DNA from: Acinetobacter pecorum
Lineage (GTDB): Bacteria; Pseudomonadota; Gammaproteobacteria; Pseudomonadales; Moraxellaceae
Assembly (NCBI RefSeq): GCF_014837015.1
Contig: NZ_JACSPT010000001.1
Coordinates: 94,621-158,620 of the forward strand
Direction of reading: 5' to 3'
Length of the DNA stretch: 64,000 nt
Both the position numbers and the translations under genes were made by a program. Shown in pieces: positions 44,789 to 52,876 of this stretch. The notes under the pieces are model-generated. The model did not search any database, was not told where the DNA came from, and was given only the letters and a program-made list of their open reading frames with translations. The number at the start of each line of letters is the position of its first letter. Positions within the stretch are counted from its first letter, which is position 1.

Positions 44789-45757
44789 TTATTGATCGTA
44801 CCAATGACGATGCCATTGCTCTACAGTGTCATATTGTAAATACATTTTCAGGGCTTTTGCATACAGATCGGCATGGCCATAACTCTCATTAAGCAGAATT
44901 TTGCAGTGATTGACCCATTCTGCAATGGCATAGCGCTGATCTGTCGCGCCAAAAGGCACCTGAGTAGTCAGGACAGAGATACAGCCCAGCTCATACAGTT
45001 GATCAATGAGTGCAATCATGGCGTCATTGACCGCCAAGTTGCCAGTGCCAAAACCTTGCAGAAATAAAAAATGCGGTGGTCGAGCCAATAAGGTATTTAG
45101 ATTATTCAGCTGCTGAGCCAGATCGATCGGCTGCATCATGATACTCATGCAGTTGAATTTAGCCGCTTTTGCAATATCTTCAGCTTCGATCTGATAACAC
45201 GCTTGACTGGTTTGGATTGTGATATTGGCATCAAGACCTGAAAAGGCATTTAACTCGGTAGTATGCTGTTTCAGTGCAGTTTGCGCATGTAGCAGCTGAT
45301 GATGGAATGCCAGATACACCCCGGCGTTAGATTCGCTGACGGAATCTAGTGCAAATTTAAGATTATCCAGGGCATCACTAAATTCACGCTGTTCATTGCC
45401 TTGAGCATTCAGCAGCGGATATTGGCTACCGGTCAGCACCACATGCGCCGAGTTTCCAATAAAATGTGCCAGTACTGCACTGGCATAACTGAGCGTATCT
45501 GTACCGTGAATAATCACAAAATGCTGGATCTGTTGAGATTGCAATTGCTGAATAAACTGTACCAGTTGCAACCAGTCAGCTGCTGTACAGGCACTACTGT
45601 CCTTAATGGCGGGTGCATGGTGGCATTCGACAAAATACTGCTCTGCAAGCAGTTGTTCGAGCTTTGGAATAAATAAATCAGCAGGCATCGGTGCAAGAGG
45701 GTCTCCCACGCAGCCGAATGTACCGCCCATATAAATTAATGCAATATTTTTTATCAT
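44789..45757 (-). CDS. L-asparaginase (type I-like)
   Basis: A 322-residue asparaginase/glutaminase-fold enzyme that hydrolyses asparagine to aspartate and ammonia. The first threonine motif is ALIYMGGTFG (residues 5-14), and the second is VIIHGTDTLSYASAVL near residue 85. No signal peptide is seen, so it should be the cytoplasmic type. The start ATG at 45757 directly abuts the T-run of a terminator hairpin and has no Shine-Dalgarno sequence; the in-frame TTG at 45772 lies inside that hairpin. How it is translated is therefore unclear. It precedes truA. Confidence 0.85.
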   Translation of the reverse strand: MIKNIALIYMGGTFGCVGDPLAPMPADLFIPKLEQLLAEQYFVECHHAPAIKDSSACTAADWLQLVQFIQQLQSQQIQHFVIIHGTDTLSYASAVLAHFIGNSAHVVLTGSQYPLLNAQGNEQREFSDALDNLKFALDSVSESNAGVYLAFHHQLLHAQTALKQHTTELNAFSGLDANITIQTSQACYQIEAEDIAKAAKFNCMSIMMQPIDLAQQLNNLNTLLARPPHFLFLQGFGTGNLAVNDAMIALIDQLYELGCISVLTTQVPFGATDQRYAIAEWVNHCKILLNESYGHADLYAKALKMYLQYDTVEQWHRHWYDQ

Positions 45758-45786
45758 AAAAAAAGCAGCCAATTATTGACTGCTTT
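45757..45786 (-). terminator. Terminator of the fimV C-part gene, ending at the asparaginase start
   Basis: On the minus strand AGCAGTCAA/TTGGCTGCT (one G-U wobble, loop TAA) is followed by T7 and then immediately the asparaginase ATG (45757). It lies about 20 bp past the fimV-part stop at 45805. Confidence 0.8.
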
Positions 45787-45804
45787 AGTGTAAATCTAAA
45801 TGCA

Positions 45805-47190
45805 TCAAGATGCGATTTGATTCAGTAATTGCTCGGCGCGTTGTTGTTGCTCAGGAGTATATTCAGCTTCTCGCTCGGTAATGACTTCACGAGCAGCAGT
45901 ATAGGCACCGAGTTGAATATATTGCTGGGCAAGATCCAGGTTAAGACTTGCTTCATTAACATCCAGTAATTCCGGGAAAGATTGCACCAGCGGATCATGC
46001 TGATCTATCGTTGCCTGAGCTGGTGTAGCAGGAAGATCGAAACTCATCGCTGTCGCAGCAGGCGCTTCTGGCGTGGTTTCTAAATGATCTAATTTGAAAT
46101 CCATGCCTGATAGATTGGTTTGTGACGCTGGTTCTGCCACAGGTGCTGCAGCTGTCAAGCTAGACAGGTCAAACTCAGTCGCTGGCACTGCAGTTTTCTC
46201 AGCTGCTGGTACTGGCGTGTCAAGCGAGAAAGAAAAATCTAGAGGCTTAATTTCTTCATCGCTAGCCGGTAACTGTTCATTATTAGTGCTTAAATTGAGA
46301 TCAAGATCAGGAATCTGATTAAGATTCGTTTTATTTTCAGAATCTGTTTCTAGGCGATCAGAAGCTACAGAAGAAATTTCTGACGTTGTTGGCTCTACTT
46401 TAAAAGATTCAAAGTCAAACTGAACTTCATTAACCACTGATGGTGTTGATTCAGTCGGCACACTCTGAGTAAAGCTGCTCTTTGGATTAAAGTCAAAACT
46501 GTTGTCTTGTTCAGGCTCAGTCTTTGTTGCGGTGGTTGAGGCAGGCGCAGCACTCGGCTTAAAATTAAATTCAAGAGGTGCTGGTTCTTCTTTAACTGGC
46601 GCACTTTCTTGTTGTAGTTGCTCGAATGCTAAACCAGCTTTTTTATCCACAGGAAGTGATGTAAGACTCAATTCATCAAAATCACTTGTATTCGATGCGG
46701 GAACAACAGACTTAGAAACTGGATCTGGTTTAACTGATTTTTCTCTTTCATAGGCGCTTCTTTTTTCTTCAGCCTGAGAGAGAATTTCATCGATTTTCAG
46801 AGCACGAATATGATTAATCAGTTGAGTAATTGCAAAATCATCTTGCTGTAAGATATGAATATCCAATAACAACAGATAGAGTTCATGCTGGGAATTATCC
46901 CGATTCAGTGCCTGGTTAATCTGTGCTTCGGCTGCAAAAAAATTACGTTCCTGAATCAGGCCTTCAATTTTTTTACGAGTTTCTGCCGATAATGGCGTTG
47001 CTGATTTTTTTGTGACCCCGACTGGCTCTACCACTTTGGTTCTTTGTGGGGCAGCTTTTGAAGCAGAGCCAGGTTTTTTCGCTTTTACCGTTTTAGTTTT
47101 TGCTTTATCTGATTCTTGAGCATCTTGTCGTTTTTTAAAGACAATTAATACGATGATCAATATCACTAATGGAATCACATAAATCAGCAT
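45805..47190 (-). CDS. FimV-type protein, C-terminal part (membrane anchor and FimV C-domain)
   Basis: A 461-residue protein with an N-terminal transmembrane helix (MLIYVIPLVILIIVLIVFKK). A basic linker, a tetratricopeptide-like segment near residue 70, a long acidic Ser/Thr/Pro-rich linker and a C-terminal FimV domain (LDVNEASLNLDLAQQYIQLG then AREVITEREAEYTPEQQQRA) follow. This is the cytoplasmic half of a FimV polar hub protein, which in Pseudomonas supports type IV pilus function and pole organisation. The other half is the neighbouring upstream gene at 47257, separated by 66 bp. Confidence 0.8.
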   Translation of the reverse strand: MLIYVIPLVILIIVLIVFKKRQDAQESDKAKTKTVKAKKPGSASKAAPQRTKVVEPVGVTKKSATPLSAETRKKIEGLIQERNFFAAEAQINQALNRDNSQHELYLLLLDIHILQQDDFAITQLINHIRALKIDEILSQAEEKRSAYEREKSVKPDPVSKSVVPASNTSDFDELSLTSLPVDKKAGLAFEQLQQESAPVKEEPAPLEFNFKPSAAPASTTATKTEPEQDNSFDFNPKSSFTQSVPTESTPSVVNEVQFDFESFKVEPTTSEISSVASDRLETDSENKTNLNQIPDLDLNLSTNNEQLPASDEEIKPLDFSFSLDTPVPAAEKTAVPATEFDLSSLTAAAPVAEPASQTNLSGMDFKLDHLETTPEAPAATAMSFDLPATPAQATIDQHDPLVQSFPELLDVNEASLNLDLAQQYIQLGAYTAAREVITEREAEYTPEQQQRAEQLLNQIAS

Positions 47191-47203
47191 GTTTTACCCC
47201 TTG

Positions 47204-47233
47204 GGGATAGAGTAGTTTAAGTTCGCCTATCCC
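47204..47233. other. Hairpin between the two fimV parts
   Basis: GGGATAG/CTATCCC (47204-47210 with 47227-47233) lies in the 66-bp gap between the two fimV genes, just 14 bp before the second gene's start on the minus strand. No T-run follows, so it is not a terminator. It could tune translation of the downstream half. Confidence 0.4.
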
Positions 47234-47256
47234 AATAAATCGTCATGTGTAACTTT

Positions 47257-48768
47257 TTAATTAATTGGCTTTTTATCTGCTTGTTGGGCTTTGAGCTGTT
47301 GTTGTAGCTGGGCCAGACGCGCATTTAATAACTGAATTCTGTGATCCTTCTGATTGAGTGCCAATTCTAATTCAGTTACGTTTCTCTGTAATTTAACGGT
47401 TTTTTCTCGGGCTGTCATAACTTTTAATGACAATTCCTTTGAAGTTTGATTGCGTTCTGTGTTCTGGTTTGCAGAAAGATGTCCAGAATTGTGCTGGTTC
47501 TCAGCCACCAGACTCATTTCTGCCTGATTCAAACGGTATTTTGTTTTGGCAGCGGGCGTGGAAGGTCGCTCTGTCTGAGATGCTGCAGAGACTTTAATGG
47601 GTGCAGGTGTGGTATGGGCCGAGTTTAAGTTGAGTGCTGCACCCTTACGTAGACGATTGGCATTTCCACCAATAAAGGCATGCTCATTGTCTTTTTTAAT
47701 TTGCTGCATGACTTCATTGACCGGACGCTGCTGCTGTTCGGCAATTCTTGAAGCAATCCCCCACAATGACTCATTAGATTGAACCACATAAGTCGGTTTA
47801 ACCTGGTTTGAAGTTGCTTGGACTGGTTTAGCTTTGGCAGTTGCGGGAGGTGGAGTTTTCACCGGATGGGCAGAAGCAGCAGCTTTTCTGGCTTGCTCCT
47901 CAGCAAACTTCTTCACCAAAGGATCACTGGAGGCTGTCTGGTGATCAGAACCGGATTCTGCAGCTTTCTGTACAGCTTCTTTATTTTGCCCTGACGTGGT
48001 TTGATTTTCTGGCAACATACTGGCTGATTTGCTTGGAGTTGATGCTGCAGTAGCGGGCTTTGGTACGGCATCTGAAGCTTGGGTCTGGGATACCGTGACA
48101 GATTCGTTTTTAAGCACGGGAGCGACCGTCTGAGCATGAATTGCTGTCGTGACAGTTGACGCAGACGATGCAGTTTTAGGAATCGAAGTGTTCGATAAGG
48201 CAGGGGGTGTTGTCGATTGTAATGCCAGCGGCTTTTCTAAAACCGGTTGCTTGTTTAGGGATGTGGAGGCTGCAATATTGTAATGGCTGCTTACGGGTAA
48301 GTTCAGCGCAATATCTTTTTCACTGACGACTACAACTGGCGCAAGCGGACGTTCATTCTGTTTTAGGCTTGCCTGTAACAAATCGGTTTTAGGTCTTAAA
48401 ATGGTACGCACATGTTGCAGGCGTGCAGCATTACCTTCCTTGATTTTGACAATAATATTAAGTTCCCGATCCGTCATTGGTCGTGAAGAGGTAATGGTAA
48501 TGACACCTGTGCCATTATTGCTGCGCCGGGTAAAAAAGTTCAGATGACCCGGTGGCTGATGCGATGCACCAATTGACATTAAATCTTCAGGCGAAGCCAG
48601 ACTGACCTCAATGGGTAAATTGATATCAGACTGCCGAAAGGTCATTTCTGCATAAAGTAATTCCCCAGGTGCAGACTGGATTTGTACTGGATCTACATTT
48701 ATCGCATGAATATTTTGTGAAGCAACAATGGCTAAAATGGCAAGCTTTAATTTGTTATATACAGTCAT
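47257..48768 (-). CDS. FimV-type protein, N-terminal part (periplasmic, LysM)
   Basis: A 503-residue protein with a Sec signal peptide (MTVYNKLKLAILAIVASQNIHA) and the FimV N-terminal domain (about residues 23-135, GELLYAEMTFRQSDINLPIE). A long Ala/Ser/Thr/Pro linker follows, then a LysM peptidoglycan-binding domain (YVVQSNESLWGIASRIAEQQ, near residue 330) and a C-terminal coiled coil (KVMTAREKTVKLQRNVTELE). The protein ends without a membrane segment, so as written it would be periplasmic and held by peptidoglycan binding. The membrane anchor and cytoplasmic half are the next gene downstream. Confidence 0.82.
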   Translation of the reverse strand: MTVYNKLKLAILAIVASQNIHAINVDPVQIQSAPGELLYAEMTFRQSDINLPIEVSLASPEDLMSIGASHQPPGHLNFFTRRSNNGTGVITITSSRPMTDRELNIIVKIKEGNAARLQHVRTILRPKTDLLQASLKQNERPLAPVVVVSEKDIALNLPVSSHYNIAASTSLNKQPVLEKPLALQSTTPPALSNTSIPKTASSASTVTTAIHAQTVAPVLKNESVTVSQTQASDAVPKPATAASTPSKSASMLPENQTTSGQNKEAVQKAAESGSDHQTASSDPLVKKFAEEQARKAAASAHPVKTPPPATAKAKPVQATSNQVKPTYVVQSNESLWGIASRIAEQQQRPVNEVMQQIKKDNEHAFIGGNANRLRKGAALNLNSAHTTPAPIKVSAASQTERPSTPAAKTKYRLNQAEMSLVAENQHNSGHLSANQNTERNQTSKELSLKVMTAREKTVKLQRNVTELELALNQKDHRIQLLNARLAQLQQQLKAQQADKKPIN

Positions 48769-48854
48769 CTGTGAGCTCAGTCATTATCGCATAGCGAAAA
48801 TTATAGATTAACGGGATGTTTGTTTTTTGTAAAATACTTACTTAATAGTTACAC

Positions 48855-48882
48855 AAAAAAGCCGATCAATAAAGATCGGCTT
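48855..48882 (-). terminator. Intrinsic terminator of asd
   Basis: AAGCCGATC/GATCGGCTT (48859-48867 with 48874-48882), 6-nt loop, followed on the minus strand by a T-run, 25 bp past the asd stop. Confidence 0.88.
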
Positions 48883-48906
48883 AGGGCTTTATTTCCTGAC
48901 GGAAAC

Positions 48907-50025
48907 TTAAGCGTTCTTATAGTCAATCAGAATACGCAGCATACGGCGTAATGGTTCAGCCGCACCCCAAAGTAACTGGTCACCTACAGTGAACGCACCC
49001 AGATATTCTTTACCCATATTCAGCTTGCGCAGACGGCCGACTGGAACGCTTAAAGTACCTGTTACAGCAACAGGAGTCAGATCTGTCATGGATGCTTCGC
49101 GAGTATTTGGAATCACTTTAGACCAGTCATTGGCACCTGCAATGATGTCTTCGATCTCATCCAAAGGTACATCTTTTTTCAGTTTCAACGTCAATGCCTG
49201 AGAGTGACAACGCATGGCACCAATACGCACACAGTGACCATCAATCGGTACGATCTGCTGGTTGCCCAGAATCTTGTTGGTTTCAACCTGGCCTTTCCAC
49301 TCTTCTTTCGACTGGCCGCTTTCCAGCTGCTTGTCGATATAAGGAATCAATGAACCTGCCAAAGGTACGCCGAAGTTTGCAGACGGGAAACCTTCACCAC
49401 GTTGTAATTCAGCAATTCTGGAGTCGATATCCAGAATTGGAGAACGTGGATCATCTAGCAACTCTTTGGTATTGTTATATAAATAACCCATACCATTGAT
49501 CAGCTCACGCATGTTTTGCGCACCAGCACCGGAAGCTGCCTGATAAGTCATAGAAGTTGCCCATTCCACCAGATTGTTCTGGAACAGACCGCCCAAGCCC
49601 ATCAACATCAGGGAAACCGTACAGTTACCACCGACAAAAGTTTTGGTGCCTTTGACCAGACCATCTTTGATCACGTTCATGTTGACCGGATCAAGTACGA
49701 TAATCGCTTCATCATCCATGCGTAAGGTGGATGCTGCATCAATCCAGTAACCGTTCCAGCCTTCCGCTTTCAGTTTCGGGAAAACTTCAGAGGTATAGTC
49801 GCCACCTTGGCAGGTAATAATGACATCCATTTGCATCAGACTATTGATGTCTGTCGCATCCATAAGTGCTGGGGCAGTCTTACCGCCAAATGCCGGTGCT
49901 TCACCACCCGCATTACTGGTAGAGAAATAGAAGGGCTCAAAATGAGCAAAATCATTCTCTTCAACCATACGTTGCATAAGGACGGAACCAACCATCCCGC
50001 GCCAACCGACCAGACCTACTTTCAT
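48907..50025 (-). CDS. asd: Aspartate-semialdehyde dehydrogenase
   Basis: NADP-dependent enzyme (372 aa) that reduces aspartyl phosphate to aspartate semialdehyde, the branch point to lysine, threonine, methionine and diaminopimelate. The N-terminal motif is [18 protein letters not shown]. The catalytic cysteine is in [17 protein letters not shown] near residue 135. [18 protein letters not shown] follows near residue 268. It is the Gram-negative type. The gene is divergent from the EEP-family gene across 188 bp. Confidence 0.97.
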   Translation of the reverse strand: MKVGLVGWRGMVGSVLMQRMVEENDFAHFEPFYFSTSNAGGEAPAFGGKTAPALMDATDINSLMQMDVIITCQGGDYTSEVFPKLKAEGWNGYWIDAASTLRMDDEAIIVLDPVNMNVIKDGLVKGTKTFVGGNCTVSLMLMGLGGLFQNNLVEWATSMTYQAASGAGAQNMRELINGMGYLYNNTKELLDDPRSPILDIDSRIAELQRGEGFPSANFGVPLAGSLIPYIDKQLESGQSKEEWKGQVETNKILGNQQIVPIDGHCVRIGAMRCHSQALTLKLKKDVPLDEIEDIIAGANDWSKVIPNTREASMTDLTPVAVTGTLSVPVGRLRKLNMGKEYLGAFTVGDQLLWGAAEPLRRMLRILIDYKNA

Positions 50026-50213
50026 GTCACTTTGCCTCGGTGCGTTAAAAAAATCAAAAGGGATTCGAGTGTATCAAAAAGGGAGGTGACTGCAAGTGCT
50101 ACACAATCAAAACATCAATATTCTTGAGAAAAATATCTACTTTATGATACATACAAAATTGATAACGTCACTTTTCTTTTAGAAAAAATAACAACTTATT
50201 AAAGAGCGCACTT

Positions 50214-51344
50214 ATGATATGGGTTATCCAAATTATGGCAATCATTGTCATTTGGTTAAGTTTCTGGTCACTGATCCCGAGTGACCAATGGTGGATTCGA
50301 GGTGCGGATTTCCCAAGGTTACAAATTCTGGTTGTGGGCTTTATCACCTTTGTGCTGTTTTTAGTGCTTGAGCATCCCTGGACGTGGTTTAACCAGCTAC
50401 TTTTTATTGGTCTGATTGCTGCCTTGGCCTATCAGCTCAAAATGGTATTGCCCTATACCTTTGTCTGGAAAAACCAGGTCAAACAGGTCAAGCAGGATCA
50501 GCTGGATCCGCAGCGACAAATCTCCCTGATTGTTTCAAATGTACTGACCACCAATAACCAATATCATCTGCTGATTGAACAGATCCAGACCCATCAGCCA
50601 GACTTGGTCTTAACGCTGGAAACGGATCAAACCTGGCAAAATGAACTGTCAGTGATTGAAGCAGATTATACTTATCGTGTAGCCGTACCTTTGGATAACT
50701 TGTATGGCATGCACCTGTATAGCAAGCTCAAACTCAGCAATACTCAAGTCAAGTTTATTTTAAGTGATGAGATTCCTTCAATTCATACCACTGTGATCTT
50801 ACGCTCGGGACAGCCGGTACGACTTTACTGTCTGCATCCAAAACCACCGAGCCCGACCGAGGCCAAAGATTCCACCTTGCGTGATGCTGAATTGTTGATT
50901 GTGGGTGATCAGATTAAAGATATGGATGAAAGCTGTATCGTCATGGGTGATCTGAATGATGTGGCTTGGTCACGTACCACACGGCTGTTTCAACGCATCA
51001 GCGGACTATTGGACCCCCGGGTGGGACGTCATTATGTAAATACTTTTCATGCCGATTATCCTTTTTTCCGCTGGTCGCTCGATCATGTTTTTCATAGTAC
51101 CGATTTTGCCCTAGTACATATGGAGCGTCTCCCCCATGTAGGCTCTGATCATTTTCCGGTGTTTCTGATTTTACAAACTGGTCGGGTGTTCGAGCATATT
51201 CAGGAAGAATTAGAGCAGACCGAAGATGATGAAGAAGAAGCCCAAGAAGCTATCAAAGAGGGGATTCAGAAAGCAGATAAAGAGGAAAAAACAGTGACTG
51301 ATGAAATTGCGATGGCTTATAAAGAAGGCGGTAAAATTTCTTAG
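50214..51344 (+). CDS. Endonuclease/exonuclease/phosphatase-family membrane protein
   Basis: A 376-residue protein with three N-terminal transmembrane segments (from about residues 4-90), then an EEP-fold domain. Motifs include LETDQTW (metal-binding Glu), VMGDLNDVAWS near residue 245 and the C-terminal GSDHFPVFL near residue 313. The tail is acidic (EELEQTEDDEEEAQEA). EEP proteins of this membrane-anchored type are often adjacent to envelope genes; the substrate is unknown. It is followed by a gap of about 490 bp. Confidence 0.82.
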   Translation: MIWVIQIMAIIVIWLSFWSLIPSDQWWIRGADFPRLQILVVGFITFVLFLVLEHPWTWFNQLLFIGLIAALAYQLKMVLPYTFVWKNQVKQVKQDQLDPQRQISLIVSNVLTTNNQYHLLIEQIQTHQPDLVLTLETDQTWQNELSVIEADYTYRVAVPLDNLYGMHLYSKLKLSNTQVKFILSDEIPSIHTTVILRSGQPVRLYCLHPKPPSPTEAKDSTLRDAELLIVGDQIKDMDESCIVMGDLNDVAWSRTTRLFQRISGLLDPRVGRHYVNTFHADYPFFRWSLDHVFHSTDFALVHMERLPHVGSDHFPVFLILQTGRVFEHIQEELEQTEDDEEEAQEAIKEGIQKADKEEKTVTDEIAMAYKEGGKIS

Positions 51345-51833
51345 GTTTTTAGAAGAAAAGTGTACGATATTGCTTACAGGAGTTTGCGCTTCTTGCGAAT
51401 GGGAAAAGCTGTGGAATCTGGGTATTCTAGGTTTATCAGCACAAGGAGTCGAGAAAGGATATTCTCATAAGGAAGACGAAGCTGAATGAAAACATCATGG
51501 ACATGATGATGAAAGGGAAATCACAAATAAACAGAACTAATTATAATATGTGGAAGCACAACCTCATTAACCCGAGTTTTACAGGATGTAGAGCTCGGGT
51601 TAAGTTATTTTAAGTGCCTATTTTTATAATATATTCTTGATGATAAGAATAATTTATTTAATTTAATGCCGTATTTTGAGAGTAATGGGTATTAATCCCT
51701 AATTACTCATGAAAACGCAGTCAATGAAGCAGCATATTTCAGCGCTACTTTCTGAATCAGTGGCCTGTCACTGAAAACTGTAAAGTGATCCAGGATTTTA
51801 AGTTATGGTTTAAAACCCCGGAATTAAACCAAA
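51345..51833. other. Intergenic region with one long-loop hairpin
   Basis: No gene is supported here. A 10-bp perfect stem, TTAACCCGAG/CTCGGGTTAA (51567-51576 with 51594-51603), encloses a 17-nt loop and is followed by a weak T-rich stretch. It may be the terminator of the EEP gene or of a small RNA. The small frame at 51301-51489 overlaps the EEP gene end and lacks support. Confidence 0.45.
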
Positions 51834-52769
51834 TCAGTAAATTGATTTATAGCCTTCAGGGCGGGTCTTAAAGCGGCGGTGGAACCACATATACTGGGTC
51901 GGTGCGATGCGTAACTGCTGCTCGATCACCCGGTTCACGCGAGTGGCATCCTCGACTTCATTTTCACCAGGGAAATTTTCCAGTGCTGGTTCAATGAGCA
52001 CATGGTAGCGCGGATTTTTGATATCGCCATGACGATAAAAATATAAAGGAATGGCAGCCGCTTTAGTCATTTTCAGTAAACGACGATGTGCGGTTACAGT
52101 TGCGGCCGGGACGCCAAAAAAGGGTGCCATCACCCCTTGTTTTAACCCATAATCCTGATCCGGACTGTACCAGATGGCATGGCCATTTTTCAGGTTGCGT
52201 ACCAGCCCACGCATATCGTCATGATCAATCTGATGAGCATAAATTGTGGCACGACAACGATAAATCAGCATGTCCAAAAGAGGATTGTTCTGCGGACGAT
52301 AAACCACATCTGGTTCAAAATACTGTGCACAAAGATAACCGCCAGCATCCAGCAAGGTGGAATGCGTACCTAAGAGCAGCATGCCTTGGCCTTTATCTTG
52401 TGCCTGCTGAATATGTTCTAGGCCTTCGATACTGACACGACCCTGAAACCATTTCGGGCTATACCAGGCATTTAAGGTCTCAAACAAACCCAGCATTTGG
52501 TCAATAAACACCTGACGTGCATTGTCCTGTACCTGCTCTGCAGACCATTTCGGAAAACAGACTTGCAGATTGCGAAGTGTGGTTTCACGACGCGATTTAA
52601 GGTATTTAAAGGAAAGCTTGCCTAGCCAGGCAGCCAGACGGTGCTGAATGGCCCAGGGTAAGATTGCCAGAATCATCAGGAAAATAATGCCTAGCCAGTT
52701 ACCCCAGTATTGAGGTAACAGGAATGACCATTGAAATTCACCGGGTTGATATGCAGGCTGGGTACTCAT
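51834..52769 (-). CDS. Lipid A biosynthesis acyltransferase (LpxL/LpxM family)
   Basis: Membrane acyltransferase (311 aa) that adds a secondary acyl chain to lipid A precursors. An N-terminal hydrophobic anchor (NWLGIIFLMILAILPW) is followed by the HX4D catalytic motif in LLLGTHSTLLDAGGYL near residue 135, then VVYRPQNNPLLDMLI and a C-terminal YMWFHRRFKTRPEG. The family includes LpxL and LpxM; I cannot tell which, and Acinetobacter encodes more than one. It is a separate unit from uup, with a terminator between. Confidence 0.88.
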   Translation of the reverse strand: MSTQPAYQPGEFQWSFLLPQYWGNWLGIIFLMILAILPWAIQHRLAAWLGKLSFKYLKSRRETTLRNLQVCFPKWSAEQVQDNARQVFIDQMLGLFETLNAWYSPKWFQGRVSIEGLEHIQQAQDKGQGMLLLGTHSTLLDAGGYLCAQYFEPDVVYRPQNNPLLDMLIYRCRATIYAHQIDHDDMRGLVRNLKNGHAIWYSPDQDYGLKQGVMAPFFGVPAATVTAHRRLLKMTKAAAIPLYFYRHGDIKNPRYHVLIEPALENFPGENEVEDATRVNRVIEQQLRIAPTQYMWFHRRFKTRPEGYKSIY

Positions 52770-52825
52770 AGAACAACATAGGGCTAAAAGATTAGCAGCA
52801 GTCTAACAGAGAAGATTCTTGAAAT

Positions 52826-52856
52826 AAAAAAGCATCTGTCCGAATACAGATGCTTT
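52826..52856 (-). terminator. Intrinsic terminator of uup
   Basis: AAAGCATCTGT/ACAGATGCTTT (52829-52839 with 52846-52856), 6-nt loop, with T's following on the minus strand, 20 bp past the uup stop. Confidence 0.85.
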
Positions 52857-52876
52857 AATAAAGACTGGGAGAATAT

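Noticed and set aside
51301..51489. 62-codon frame after the EEP gene
   Set aside because: It overlaps the EEP gene's end in another frame and shows no start signal or recognisable features.
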